Source: Iocasia fonsfrigidae
GTDB taxonomy: Bacteria; Bacillota; Halanaerobiia; Halanaerobiales; DTU029
Assembly (NCBI RefSeq): GCF_017751145.1
Contig: NZ_CP046640.1
Location: 1,344,137 to 1,408,136, forward strand
Length of the DNA stretch: 64,000 bases
Direction of reading: 5' to 3'
The stretch's first letter is position 1. Every line of letters starts with the position of its first letter. Position numbers and translations under genes: made by a program. Shown piece after piece: positions 25,926-35,868 of the stretch. The notes under the pieces were generated by a model, which was given only the letters and a program-made list of their open reading frames with translations, did no database searches and was not told the origin of the DNA.

Positions 25926-25941
25926 CTCTGGGGGTATAAGA

Positions 25942-26130
25942 TTGAGTAGCAAAGAAAGGAAAACCGATGATTTTACATTACTAAAATTAAAATTAGAGGT
26001 TGCAGAAGAATTAGGTCTGGTAGATAAAATAAAAAAAGTCGGCTGGGCAGGATTAACTGCTGAAGAGGCAGGTAAGTTAGGAGGCTGTATTACCAGTAAA
26101 ATAAAACAATTGAATAGTGATGAAACTTGA
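25942..26130 (+). CDS. Small acid-soluble spore protein (alpha/beta type)
   Basis: 62 residues with the pattern KLEVAEELGLVDKIKKVGWAGLTAEEAGKLGG, which is the clostridial alpha/beta SASP layout: helix, turn, then GLT/E-A-G-x-x-GG. These proteins coat and protect spore DNA. The charged N-terminus and TTG start preceded by GGGGG are consistent with expression. It is a clear sign that the organism is or was a spore former. Confidence 0.85.
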   Translation: MSSKERKTDDFTLLKLKLEVAEELGLVDKIKKVGWAGLTAEEAGKLGGCITSKIKQLNSDET

Positions 26131-26207
26131 ATATCAAGCCTAATTCAATTATAATATAGATGGATTTATGTTTTTTAAGATATTAAAGGTGTTTTGGGGG
26201 TAGCTAT

Positions 26208-26807
26208 ATGGAGTTAGCTATTTTAGGGGGAACCTTTGATCCGGTCCATTTAGGTCATCTCTTAATTGCTGAACAGGTTTTAAATAGATTTGACCTTGAT
26301 AAGATAATTTTTATGCCTGCAGGTGTTCCTCCACATAAGAATAATAGTCAAATCCTTCCCTCACATCACCGCTTAGAAATGTTAAAATTAGCAATCAGGG
26401 ATAATCCCTTATTTAACTATTCCCGATATGAGCTTGATAAAGAGGGTCAATCCTATACAGCTGATACCCTGCGTTACTTTAAAAATAAACAAGGGGTAGA
26501 CAGGGTCTATTTTATTATTGGAGCAGATTCCCTCTTAGATATTTTTAACTGGAAGGAACCTGATTATCTTTTGGCTAATGCCTTCTTTATTGTTGCTCAG
26601 AGGCCAGGTTATTCTATTGATAATATCTTGAGAGAAAATGATTATTCTCCTTATTTTGATAGGATATTTATCATGAATAGCTTTTTTATAGATATCTCAT
26701 CTACTTTTATAAGACAGGCTGTTAAAAACGGAGATTCTATCAGATATCAGGTTACTGAAGCAGTAAAGAATTATATTGAAAATAAGAAGCTATATCTGGA
26801 GGATTAA
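26208..26807 (+). CDS. nadD: Nicotinate-nucleotide adenylyltransferase
   Basis: 199 residues. It has the nucleotidyltransferase motifs GGTFDPVHLGHLLIAEQ (T/HxGH), PAGVPPHK near residue 39, FIIGADSL and the C-terminal ISSTFIRQ (SSTxIR signature). It makes nicotinate adenine dinucleotide in NAD synthesis. It heads the conserved order nadD-yqeK-LCP-rsfS-leuS seen in many Firmicutes. GGGGG precedes the ATG. Confidence 0.95.
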   Translation: MELAILGGTFDPVHLGHLLIAEQVLNRFDLDKIIFMPAGVPPHKNNSQILPSHHRLEMLKLAIRDNPLFNYSRYELDKEGQSYTADTLRYFKNKQGVDRVYFIIGADSLLDIFNWKEPDYLLANAFFIVAQRPGYSIDNILRENDYSPYFDRIFIMNSFFIDISSTFIRQAVKNGDSIRYQVTEAVKNYIENKKLYLED

Positions 26808-26808
26808 A

Positions 26809-27381
26809 GTGAATAGAGAAAAAACTATTGAAGTAATAAAAGAATGTTTGCCAGCCGCTAGATTTAAACATTCACTGGCTGTAGCTGTTACTGCCGAAAA
26901 ACTCGCCTGGAAAGAAGGCCTGGCTGTTGATAAAGCCTATCTTGCAGGTTTACTTCATGACTATGCCAAGGGTTATAGTGAGGAAGAGCTAAAGCGGCTG
27001 GCTAGAATTTCATCATGGTATATTGATCAAGAAGAAATGTCCATATATCAGTTACTTCATGCCCCTGTTGCTGCTTATCTGGTAGAAAAAGAACTGGGAA
27101 TAGATGATAGCCAGATACTTGAGGCCATCAGATATCATACAATTGGGAGTCCTGATATGGGTAAACTGGCTGTAATTATATATATTGCAGACTTTATTGA
27201 GCCCTCCAGGGATTTTTCAGGTATAGATAAGATAAGAAAAGAAGTAGATCAGGGACTGGATTATGGTATTCTGGCCATTACAAACCATATTTTAAGGTAT
27301 CATCTTGATCATAATAGAGTGATACATCCTAATACATTAGCCTTAAGAAATGCCTACCTAAGGAGGATTTATGATGAGTAG
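26809..27381 (+). CDS. yqeK: HD-domain phosphohydrolase YqeK
   Basis: 190 residues of the HD superfamily: FKHSLAVAVTAEKLA (first His), LAGLLHDYAKGYS (HD pair), LLHAPVAAYLVEKELG and AIRYHTIGSPDMG, then IYIADFIEP. YqeK family members hydrolyse diadenosine tetraphosphate. I use GTG at 26809, placed after CTGGAGG and one base beyond the nadD stop; a longer frame from 26776 would run inside nadD. It overlaps the start of the LCP gene. Confidence 0.92.
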   Translation: MNREKTIEVIKECLPAARFKHSLAVAVTAEKLAWKEGLAVDKAYLAGLLHDYAKGYSEEELKRLARISSWYIDQEEMSIYQLLHAPVAAYLVEKELGIDDSQILEAIRYHTIGSPDMGKLAVIIYIADFIEPSRDFSGIDKIRKEVDQGLDYGILAITNHILRYHLDHNRVIHPNTLALRNAYLRRIYDE

Positions 27382-28570
27382 TTTTAAACGTAGATTTTTG
27401 TTGTTTAGTGGATTTATATTATTATTAATACTTGGGTTTAGTATTGCAGTCTTTCTAAATACTGATTTCTGGGCCTTACAAAATAGTCCTTTTGAAAGTT
27501 CTAAACTAAATATACTGGTTGTGGGCTATGATTCCCTGGTTAATGGTTCACCAAGAGCAGATACAATTATTCTCGCCAGTATTGACTTAAAGACTAAAGA
27601 TGTTGGTCTATTATCTATACCCCGTGATACCCGTGTTGATATTCCCGGACATGGTATGAATAGGGTTAATGCCTCTCATGCCTTTGGAGGTATAGAATTA
27701 ACAGATAAAACACTGGAATTGTTTCTGGATGTACCAATTGATTATTATCTTGAGACAAATTTTAATGGTTTTGCTAAAATGGTTGATGCCCTTGGTGGAG
27801 TAGAGATTAATGTCTCACAGCCATTTCATTATGTTGATAAGGCTGGTGATTTATATATAGACTTGCCTGCCGGTCAACAGGTTTTGAATGGTGATGAGGC
27901 TCTGCAGTATGTGCGCTATAGGGAATCGATTGAGGGCGATATAGGTCGGGTGGCCAGACAGCAGAAGTTTATCAAAGCTATGTTTAAAAAGGTTCTGCGC
28001 CCCGATATAGTTATGAAACTCCCTGGTATATATACGGAAGTTAAGAAAACGGTTAATACTAATATTCCATTACAGGATATTAGTCCTTTTATCCATCTGC
28101 TTAAGGATATGGATATGAATGATTTTAAAACGGTAATGTTACCAGGTCAACCTAAATATATAAATGGGGCTAGTTATTGGCTGGCAGATGAGAAGGAATT
28201 AGACGTTGTGGTAAATAATTTGATCAGGAGTAAGGAATTTATCAGAAACAGCCGTATTTGTCTGGGGATATATAATGGAAATGGTCAGGTCGGTCTGGCT
28301 GGCCAGGTGTCTGATCAGTTGGGTAAATATGGGTTTGTGATAGATAGAATAGCTAATGCAGATCACTATAATTATCAAGAGACTAGAATAAAATACTATG
28401 ATAGGACAAATGAAGTTACTGCCTTAAATATTCAAAAGGTACTGGGTGGTAAAGTTATCTATGAGAAATCCACAGAGGAGGGTGAAAAAGCAGCAGCAAA
28501 TAAAGAGGATATTTCGATTATTATTGGTAATGATTATAATAAAGCATCTGAAGATGAAATTACAGGTTAA
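27374..28570 (+). CDS. LytR-CpsA-Psr (LCP) family glycopolymer transferase
   Basis: 398 residues. A short cytoplasmic tail and one membrane anchor (about 9-28) are followed by the LCP domain with GSPRADTIILASID (Arg/Asp pair), LLSIPRDTRVDIPG, the RVNASHAFGG segment and VRYRESIEGDIGRVARQQ. A LytR_C-like domain closes the protein. LCP enzymes attach polysaccharides to peptidoglycan outside the membrane, which fits an organism with the glycan genes seen later in this window. ATG 27374 is 7 bases after AGGAGG; 27371 is equally in frame. Confidence 0.92.
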   Translation: MSSFKRRFLLFSGFILLLILGFSIAVFLNTDFWALQNSPFESSKLNILVVGYDSLVNGSPRADTIILASIDLKTKDVGLLSIPRDTRVDIPGHGMNRVNASHAFGGIELTDKTLELFLDVPIDYYLETNFNGFAKMVDALGGVEINVSQPFHYVDKAGDLYIDLPAGQQVLNGDEALQYVRYRESIEGDIGRVARQQKFIKAMFKKVLRPDIVMKLPGIYTEVKKTVNTNIPLQDISPFIHLLKDMDMNDFKTVMLPGQPKYINGASYWLADEKELDVVVNNLIRSKEFIRNSRICLGIYNGNGQVGLAGQVSDQLGKYGFVIDRIANADHYNYQETRIKYYDRTNEVTALNIQKVLGGKVIYEKSTEEGEKAAANKEDISIIIGNDYNKASEDEITG

Positions 28571-28599
28571 ATTAAAATTTTAAGGGGTTGATATATTAG

Positions 28600-28953
28600 A
28601 TGATAGATGATGGAATTAAAGGGATGGCTATACAGGCTGCTAAAGCAGCAGAGGATAAAAAAGCAAATGATATTCAGATACTGGATGTCAGGGAGTTAAC
28701 AGTAATAGCAGATTATTTTTTAATCTGTAGTGGTAAATCTGTTACCCAGGTAAAGGCTATTGCTCGGGGAATTGATGAGGAATTTTCGGAAAAGGGCATT
28801 AATCCTAAAAAGACGGCTGGAATGCAGGAGGGACGCTGGGTTTTGATGGACTATGCTGACCTGATTATTCATGTTTTTCACGAGGAAGAAAGGAAATATT
28901 ATGAGCTTGAACGTCTCTGGGCTGATGCCGAAAAGATATTAAGGAAATCTTGA
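28600..28953 (+). CDS. rsfS: Ribosomal silencing factor RsfS (YbeB/Iojap)
   Basis: 117 residues with the DUF143 pattern: KKANDIQILDVRELTVIADYFLICSGKS, then GxxEGRWVLMDYADLIIHVFHEEERKYYELERLW. RsfS binds ribosomal protein L14 and blocks subunit joining in starvation. It is the last gene of the nadD group. Its stop codon TGA forms part of the -35 box of the leuS promoter. Confidence 0.94.
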   Translation: MIDDGIKGMAIQAAKAAEDKKANDIQILDVRELTVIADYFLICSGKSVTQVKAIARGIDEEFSEKGINPKKTAGMQEGRWVLMDYADLIIHVFHEEERKYYELERLWADAEKILRKS

Positions 28954-28978
28954 CAATCTTTTGGATTATTAATATAAT
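28950..28978 (+). promoter_or_regulatory. Consensus sigma-A promoter for the leuS T-box leader
   Basis: TTGACA (28950-28955), a 17-base spacer and TATAAT (28973-28978), a perfect match to consensus. The -35 box includes the rsfS stop codon. Confidence 0.9.
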
Positions 28979-28989
28979 TTATTTAATAT

Positions 28990-29225
28990 GAAGACGATGA
29001 AAGAAAGTAGTAGATATATTATATATACCTAAAGAGAGCTGGTGTTAGCTGCAAACCAGTGGTATATGATATCGAACTCATTCTGGAGTTTAACTGGTGA
29101 ATTAAATATAGCCAGTTGCGCTGTTAGCGTTATCAACAAATAAGTGGTGGATTATCTTTGTCAATAAGGGTGGTACCGCGGGTTATTCCCGTCCCTGTAG
29201 TGAGGGCGGGTTTTTCTATTTATAT
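28990..29225 (+). ncRNA. T-box leader (leucine), upstream of leuS
   Basis: AGGGTGGTACCGCG at 29167-29180 is the hallmark T-box sequence. Upstream, Stem I carries GAACTCA with the specifier codon CTC (29077-29079), which reads leucine and agrees with the downstream gene. The terminator stem is CCCGTCCCT / AGGGCGGG (29188-29210), followed by TTTTT. Uncharged tRNA-Leu would stabilise the antiterminator and switch on leuS. Confidence 0.93.
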
Positions 29226-29243
29226 CTTGGGAGGTTGAGTTTA

Positions 29244-31736
29244 GTGAAGGGATATTATGATTTTAAAGAAATCGAAAGAAAATGGCAGAACACATGGGAA
29301 AAGGAAGGTATTTTTACGCCTGCTGATGAAACAGATAAAGAGAACTATTATGTACTGGAGATGTTCCCCTATCCCTCCGGCAATCTTCACATGGGACATG
29401 TGAGGGTTTATTCTATCGGGGATGTTATTGCGCGTTTTAAGGTGATGAATGGTTATAATGTCTTGCATCCAATGGGCTGGGATGCCTTTGGCTTGCCTGC
29501 CGAAAATGCTGCTATTAAACATGGAAATATTCATCCCCAGGACTGGACATGGGATAATATTGATAATATGAGAAAACAAATGAAGGCTATGGGTTTGAGT
29601 TATGACTGGGATAGAGAGGTTACTACAGCTAAAGAAGATTACTATAAATGGACCCAGTGGTTTTTTGTTCAGATGTTTAAGAAAGGTCTGGCCTATAAGA
29701 AAAAATCATCGGTAAATTGGTGTCCGGATTGTGAAACAGTCTTAGCTAATGAACAGGTTATTAATAATCAATGTGAGCGTTGTGATACAGAGGTTGAGCA
29801 GAAGGAATTGGAACAGTGGTTTTTTAAGATTACTGATTATGCTGAAAGACTGCTTGAAGACCACGAATTGCTGGAGAACTGGCCGGAAAAAGTTAAAGTA
29901 ATGCAGAGAAACTGGATTGGTAGAAGTGAGGGTATGAAGATTAATTTTCCAATCAAAGGTCTGGAGGAAACACTTGATGTTTTTACTACCAGACCAGATA
30001 CTATCTATGGGGCAAGCTATATGGTGCTGGCCCCTGAACACCCACTGGTAGACCAGTTGGTAGCAGGTACTGATAGAGAGGACGAGGTTAAAGAATTTGT
30101 TCATAAGGTTAAGAAACAAAAAGAGATGGAAAGGACATCACCTGAATCAGCCAAGATGGGTATGTTTACTGGTGCTTATGCTCTTAACCCGATGACTGGT
30201 GAGGAGATTCCTATCATGTTAGCTAATTATGTTTTGATGGGTTATGGTACTGGTGCTATTATGGCTGTACCTGCCCATGACCAGCGTGACCTTGATTTTG
30301 CTCTTAAATATGATCTACCTGTTAAAGTAGTAATCCAACCAGTAGATAGAAAAGAGAAACTTACTGTAGAAGAATTAGCAGGTGAGGCCTATACTGGTGA
30401 TGGATGTTTAATTAATTCCGGTAAGTTTAATGGTTTGACAGTAGAAGAGGCCTTTAGTGCAATGGCCAGTTACATGGAAAAAGAGGGCATGGGTAAGATA
30501 GAGGTAAATTATCGTCTGCGCGATTGGTTGATTTCCAGGCAGCGTTACTGGGGTACACCAATACCTATTGTCTATTGTGATAAATGTGGGGTAGTTCCTG
30601 TTCCTGAAGAGGAACTGCCAGTTAAATTACCGCGTGATGTAGAGTTCAGCCCTGGAGGAGAATCTCCCCTTAATAAATGTGATGAATTTGTTAATACCGA
30701 GTGTCCAGAATGTGGTGGAAAGGCCAGAAGGGAGATAGATACCATGGATACCTTTGTGGATTCATCATGGTACTTTCTGCGCTATACTGATCCACATAAT
30801 GATAAACTTCCTTTTACTAAAGGACAGGCAGAGAAATGGTTCCCTGTTGACCAGTATATTGGTGGGGTAGAACATGCTATACTCCATCTCCTTTACGCTA
30901 GATTCTTTACCAAGGTTATTTCTGACCTGGGTTTAACTGATGTTGTTGAACCATTTACTAACTGGTTAGCCCAGGGTATGGTTTTAAAAGATGGGGCTAA
31001 AATGTCCAAATCAAAAGGAAATGTAGTTGCCCCTAAAGATATACTCGGTAAATATGGTGCAGATACTGCCCGGCTTTTTATTCTCTTTGCTTCACCACCA
31101 GAAAAGGATCTGGAATGGAGTGACAAAGGTGTAGAAGGTTCAGAGAGATTTTTAAATAGGGTATGGCGTCTATTTAGTGACCATATTGAAGGCTTGAAAA
31201 ATAATAGTGCTAAATTAGATAAAGAATTATTTACAGGGAATGAGAAGGAATTATACCGTGAGCTTCATCTGGCTATTAAGAGGGTGACCGAGGATATTGG
31301 TGTGAGATTAAACTTAAATACTGCTATCAGTGCTATTATGGAATTAACCAATGCCTGTTATCACTACTTAAATGAGGTTGAAGTTATTAATTATTCATTA
31401 TTAAGTGAAACAATAGATAAACTATTGTTATTACTTGCCCCTTTTGCCCCTCATATGACTGAAGAATTGTGGCATGAACTGGGACATGATGGTTTTATCT
31501 CTCAACAGGCCTGGCCGGAATATGAAGAGGAAGCCCTGAAGAAAGATGAAATAACAATTGTTGTCCAGATTAATGGAAAAGTGAGGGATAAACTGAAGGT
31601 AGAGGCTGAAATAGATGAAGAAAGTCTTAAAGAAACAGTTCTAAAATCTCAAAAGGTTCAGGACTATACAACTGATAAAGAGATAGTTAAATTCATAGTA
31701 ATTCCTAAAAAGTTAGTAAATATTGTTGTTAAGTAG
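29244..31736 (+). CDS. leuS: Leucyl-tRNA synthetase
   Basis: 830 residues, class I. It has the HIGH motif as [11 protein letters not shown] (about residue 48), the zinc-like cysteines [13 protein letters not shown] / CERCDTE, the editing domain with [13 protein letters not shown] and the KMSKS motif in [10 protein letters not shown] (about residue 590). I start at GTG 29244, 9 bases after GGGAGG; the TTG at 29235 touches that site. Expression is set by the T-box leader. Confidence 0.96.
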   Translation: MKGYYDFKEIERKWQNTWEKEGIFTPADETDKENYYVLEMFPYPSGNLHMGHVRVYSIGDVIARFKVMNGYNVLHPMGWDAFGLPAENAAIKHGNIHPQDWTWDNIDNMRKQMKAMGLSYDWDREVTTAKEDYYKWTQWFFVQMFKKGLAYKKKSSVNWCPDCETVLANEQVINNQCERCDTEVEQKELEQWFFKITDYAERLLEDHELLENWPEKVKVMQRNWIGRSEGMKINFPIKGLEETLDVFTTRPDTIYGASYMVLAPEHPLVDQLVAGTDREDEVKEFVHKVKKQKEMERTSPESAKMGMFTGAYALNPMTGEEIPIMLANYVLMGYGTGAIMAVPAHDQRDLDFALKYDLPVKVVIQPVDRKEKLTVEELAGEAYTGDGCLINSGKFNGLTVEEAFSAMASYMEKEGMGKIEVNYRLRDWLISRQRYWGTPIPIVYCDKCGVVPVPEEELPVKLPRDVEFSPGGESPLNKCDEFVNTECPECGGKARREIDTMDTFVDSSWYFLRYTDPHNDKLPFTKGQAEKWFPVDQYIGGVEHAILHLLYARFFTKVISDLGLTDVVEPFTNWLAQGMVLKDGAKMSKSKGNVVAPKDILGKYGADTARLFILFASPPEKDLEWSDKGVEGSERFLNRVWRLFSDHIEGLKNNSAKLDKELFTGNEKELYRELHLAIKRVTEDIGVRLNLNTAISAIMELTNACYHYLNEVEVINYSLLSETIDKLLLLLAPFAPHMTEELWHELGHDGFISQQAWPEYEEEALKKDEITIVVQINGKVRDKLKVEAEIDEESLKETVLKSQKVQDYTTDKEIVKFIVIPKKLVNIVVK

Positions 31737-31775
31737 CTTAATAAATCACTGTATTTTGATCGACAAAAAGATAAG

Positions 31776-31796
31776 CCCTCCTTTTGATAAGGAGGG
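31776..31796 (+). promoter_or_regulatory. Hairpin covering the ribosome site of the next gene
   Basis: CCCTCCTT (31776-31783), a 5-base loop and AAGGAGGG (31789-31796) form a stem whose 3' arm is the Shine-Dalgarno site of the gene at 31806. It could be a weak leuS terminator (tail TATTTAT), a translational switch, or both. Confidence 0.6.
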
Positions 31797-31805
31797 TATT
31801 TATCA

Positions 31806-32096
31806 ATGGTGAGGTGGGGTATTATTAGTTTTTTAAGTAGGATAAAAGAAAAATTTAGTCGTAAACCATTGATGTATTCCTCAAGGATATGTGAGGATTG
31901 CCAGGCAGCAAAGAAATTTTTTGTTGCTCATGAGATTTCTATACAGATCAAATATATAGAAGATAAGGGAATAAGAGAAGAACTAGCTGCAAAGTATGGT
32001 AAGGTTCTGGTGCCGACTATTATTATTGCTGGTAAAAAATTTATTGGCTTTGAGGATAATGAAAAAGAAATAAAGAAGAGACTCAAAATAGATTAA
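31806..32096 (+). CDS. Glutaredoxin-like thiol-disulfide protein
   Basis: 96 residues. After a basic 20-residue N-terminus comes a thioredoxin-fold core: PLMYSSRICEDCQAAKKFF with a CxxC redox pair, then IKYIEDKGIREELAAKYGK and a cis-proline loop VLVPTIIIAGKKFIGFED. It would act in the cytoplasm as a disulfide reductant or, like NrdH/Grx, as an electron donor. Its partner is unknown. Its ribosome site is locked in a hairpin, so its translation may be regulated. Confidence 0.82.
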   Translation: MVRWGIISFLSRIKEKFSRKPLMYSSRICEDCQAAKKFFVAHEISIQIKYIEDKGIREELAAKYGKVLVPTIIIAGKKFIGFEDNEKEIKKRLKID

Positions 32097-32121
32097 AAAA
32101 GACCACAGAGGGGAGAAAAAA

Positions 32122-32934
32122 ATGCAGCCAGAATTGGAGGAAAAATACAATAAATTAAGAAATATTTTATTATCAATAGAACGTCTGGTGATTGGTTTTT
32201 CTGGTGGTGTTGATAGTACCTTATTGCTTAAGGTAGCTATTGATGTCTTAGGGAGAGATAATGTACTTGCCGTTACCTCATCTTCTGAAACACACCCCTT
32301 AAGTTCACTGGAAGAGGCTAAAAGACTTGCTAAAGAGATAGGGGCAGACCATAAAATCATTGAAAGTATGGAACTTAGTGATGAGAGATTTAGTAGAAAT
32401 GATAAAGAGCGGTGTTATTACTGTAAAAAAATACTCTTTTCAGATCTTAGAGAGATTGCCCGGGATAATGGCTATAGTGTTATGGCAGATGGTTCAAATG
32501 CTGATGATAGTTTATATGATTATCGTCCTGGATTAAGAGCTATCAAGGAATTAGGGGTCAGGAGCCCTCTGCTGGAAGCAGGTCTTGCCAAAAAAGAAAT
32601 CAGGGAATTATCTAAAGAGCTTGGCCTGCCTACCTGGGATAAAGCTGCTTTTGCCTGTCTGGGTTCGCGTTTCCCTTATGGTGAAGCTATTACCAGTGAA
32701 AAATTAGAAATGGTGGATAAAGGAGAGGCATTTTTAAAGAAATATGGTTTTTCACAATTGCGTTTAAGGCAGCATGACCAGTATACTGCCCGGATAGAGG
32801 TGCTGTCTGAAGATATGGATAAATTAATGGCTAACAGAGAAGAGATTGTTGGCAGTCTAAAAAAAATAGGTTATAATTATATTACGCTTGATATTGAGGG
32901 GTATCGAACAGGTAGTATGAATGAGTTGTTGTAA
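32122..32934 (+). CDS. larE: LarE-type sacrificial sulfur transferase
   Basis: 270 residues of the PP-loop ATPase superfamily. SGGVDSTLLLKVA near residue 22 binds ATP, followed by KERCYYCKKILF and AFACLGSRFPYGE. Three cysteines (two in CYYCK, one in ACLGS) match the LarE branch that binds a [4Fe-4S] cluster rather than the single-cysteine, self-sacrificing type. LarE supplies sulfur to the nickel-pincer cofactor of lactate racemase. No larA, larB or larC is in the window, so the cofactor pathway must be completed elsewhere, or this copy serves another thiolation. Confidence 0.88.
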   Translation: MQPELEEKYNKLRNILLSIERLVIGFSGGVDSTLLLKVAIDVLGRDNVLAVTSSSETHPLSSLEEAKRLAKEIGADHKIIESMELSDERFSRNDKERCYYCKKILFSDLREIARDNGYSVMADGSNADDSLYDYRPGLRAIKELGVRSPLLEAGLAKKEIRELSKELGLPTWDKAAFACLGSRFPYGEAITSEKLEMVDKGEAFLKKYGFSQLRLRQHDQYTARIEVLSEDMDKLMANREEIVGSLKKIGYNYITLDIEGYRTGSMNELL

Positions 32935-33092
32935 GATTTGTAATATCTTTAGAAAAGAGGGCATATAAATATACTAAATACAAATTAAGTTTCTTTCAGC
33001 TTTTTGCATAATTGAACGGGTAAAAGGGTACTACAGGCATTACGTATCTAAGCCGATTATTTATTTTAAAAAATAAATAAATTAGCAATAAT

Positions 33093-33121
33093 TTGACATT
33101 TTTTAATTTTTGTGATATATT
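33093..33121 (+). promoter_or_regulatory. sigma-A promoter of glpF-glpK
   Basis: TTGACA, a 17-base spacer and TATATT. The 158 bases between larE and this promoter hold nothing recognisable. Confidence 0.8.
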
Positions 33122-33156
33122 CTTATTATTGATAGTTAAAAAATAAATAGATAAAT

Positions 33157-33256
33157 AAGGTGGAGAACAAGAGAAAACCTTATTGAGTGTTAAATGGTGA
33201 GGGACATGGCTTTTTTAATGTCTTGTAACTTAATTGACTCTCAATAAGGTTTTTTT
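33157..33256 (+). promoter_or_regulatory. GlpP-type antiterminator leader, glpFK
   Basis: AACCTTATTGAG (33176-33187) pairs with CTCAATAAGGTT (33240-33251), followed by a T-run, forming a leader terminator with a long internal arm that includes GACAT/ATGTC. Just before it lies GGTGGAGAACAAGAGA, which recurs as GGTAGAGAATAAGAGA before the glycerol-3-phosphate oxidase genes (14 of 16 bases). GlpP with glycerol-3-phosphate is known to prevent termination in such leaders in Bacillus. The 110 bases from 33257 to glpF show no other feature. Confidence 0.8.
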
Positions 33257-33365
33257 ATTTATAAATTTATACTAGGTGGTGATTAAAGTGTAAGAGATTT
33301 AAGTTATGTAAAATGTGGTTTATGTAAGTGTTTAATTATTTAAAAATTATTAGGGAGGATAACGA

Positions 33366-34106
33366 ATGTTAAACATTGCTAAGTATTGTGCTGAATTTTT
33401 TGGAACAATGATTTTAGTATTGTTGGGTGATGGGGTAGTTGCTAATGTTTTGCTAAAGAAAACAAAGGGTGAAGATAGTGGCTGGATTGTTATAACAACA
33501 GGGTGGGGTTTGGCAGTGGCAATGGCAGTATATGTAACTGGATGGGTTAGTGGAGCACATATTAATCCTGCAGTTACAATAGGTCAAGCAATAATCGGTA
33601 AGTTTCCCTGGGTATTAGTCCCTGGTTTTGTAATTGCGCAAATATTGGGTGGTCTTGTTGGAGCATTATTAGTTTATGCTGCATATAAGGATCATTTTGC
33701 TGTAACTGATGACCCTGATCTTAAATTGGCTGTATTTTCAACTGGCTCTGAAGTCAGAAATTTCACCTGGAATTTTGTTACAGAGCTTCTTGGAACAGCA
33801 ATGTTATTAATTGGTGTGTTGGGAATTACAAATGGTCATAACCAGATAGGGGCTTTGGGTTCTCTATTAATAGGCTTTTTAGTATGGTCAATTGGCTTAA
33901 GCCTGGGTGGGCCTACAGGTTATGCCATTAATCCAGCTAGAGATTTAGGCCCTAGGATTGCTCATGCCCTTCTTCCAATACCTGAAAAAAGAGACTCAGA
34001 TTGGGCTTATGGATTAGTAGTTCCCGTCTTTGGGCCTATTGTAGGTGGAATTATGGGAGCCTTTGTATATCAGTTTTTCTTGCGGATTTGGAATTTAACA
34101 TATTAA
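33366..34106 (+). CDS. glpF: Glycerol uptake facilitator (aquaglyceroporin)
   Basis: 246 residues, MIP family with six membrane segments and two half-helices. The first NPA is in SGAHINPAVTIGQ (about residue 66), and the second is YAINPARDLGPRIAHALLP (about 190), where the Asp/Arg after NPA fit glycerol-conducting channels. It lets glycerol enter by diffusion, to be trapped by GlpK encoded 49 bases later. The start follows AGGGAGGA. Confidence 0.95.
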   Translation: MLNIAKYCAEFFGTMILVLLGDGVVANVLLKKTKGEDSGWIVITTGWGLAVAMAVYVTGWVSGAHINPAVTIGQAIIGKFPWVLVPGFVIAQILGGLVGALLVYAAYKDHFAVTDDPDLKLAVFSTGSEVRNFTWNFVTELLGTAMLLIGVLGITNGHNQIGALGSLLIGFLVWSIGLSLGGPTGYAINPARDLGPRIAHALLPIPEKRDSDWAYGLVVPVFGPIVGGIMGAFVYQFFLRIWNLTY

Positions 34107-34137
34107 AAGTAGATAATATAGCTACTTAATTTGATAA

Positions 34138-35649
<1,512 letters not shown>

Positions 35650-35671
35650 TGTAGTATAAGCAAAAAACACC

Positions 35672-35700
35672 TTGTAACTTGATTCTAGCTTTGATATAAT
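35672..35700 (+). promoter_or_regulatory. sigma-A promoter of the glycerol-3-phosphate oxidation operon
   Basis: TTGTAA, a 17-base spacer and TATAAT with TGA before it (extended -10), 169 bases ahead of the first start codon. Confidence 0.75.
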
Positions 35701-35741
35701 TTAATTAAATTAAAAAAATTCAAAAATGCATAAAATAAAGA

Positions 35742-35845
35742 TGGTAGAGAATAAGAGAGAGCCATTTTTATTGATATGGGGGAAGGTGTTGTCCCTTCTC
35801 TAACTAACCATGTCAATAAAAATAGGCTCTCTTATTTATTTCTTT
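35742..35845 (+). promoter_or_regulatory. GlpP-type antiterminator leader, second copy
   Basis: GGTAGAGAATAAGAGA is followed by a terminator: AATAAGAGAGAGCC (35750-35763) pairs with GGCTCTCTTATT (35825-35836) with a two-base bulge, extended by ATTTTTATTGA / TCAATAAAAAT, with a T-rich tail after it. The layout copies the glpF leader. An open frame starting at 35776 runs through this leader and is not the gene start. Confidence 0.8.
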
Positions 35846-35868
35846 GTAAAAAAGGGGGGTTAATTGTT

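Noticed and set aside
33257-33365. Second promoter directly before glpF
   Set aside because: No -35/-10 pair with acceptable spacing; expression is explained by the promoter at 33093 and the leader.
35776-35868. Upstream extension of the glpA-like gene
   Set aside because: The open frame passes through the leader terminator; the ATG at 35869 has the ribosome site and the expected N-terminus.
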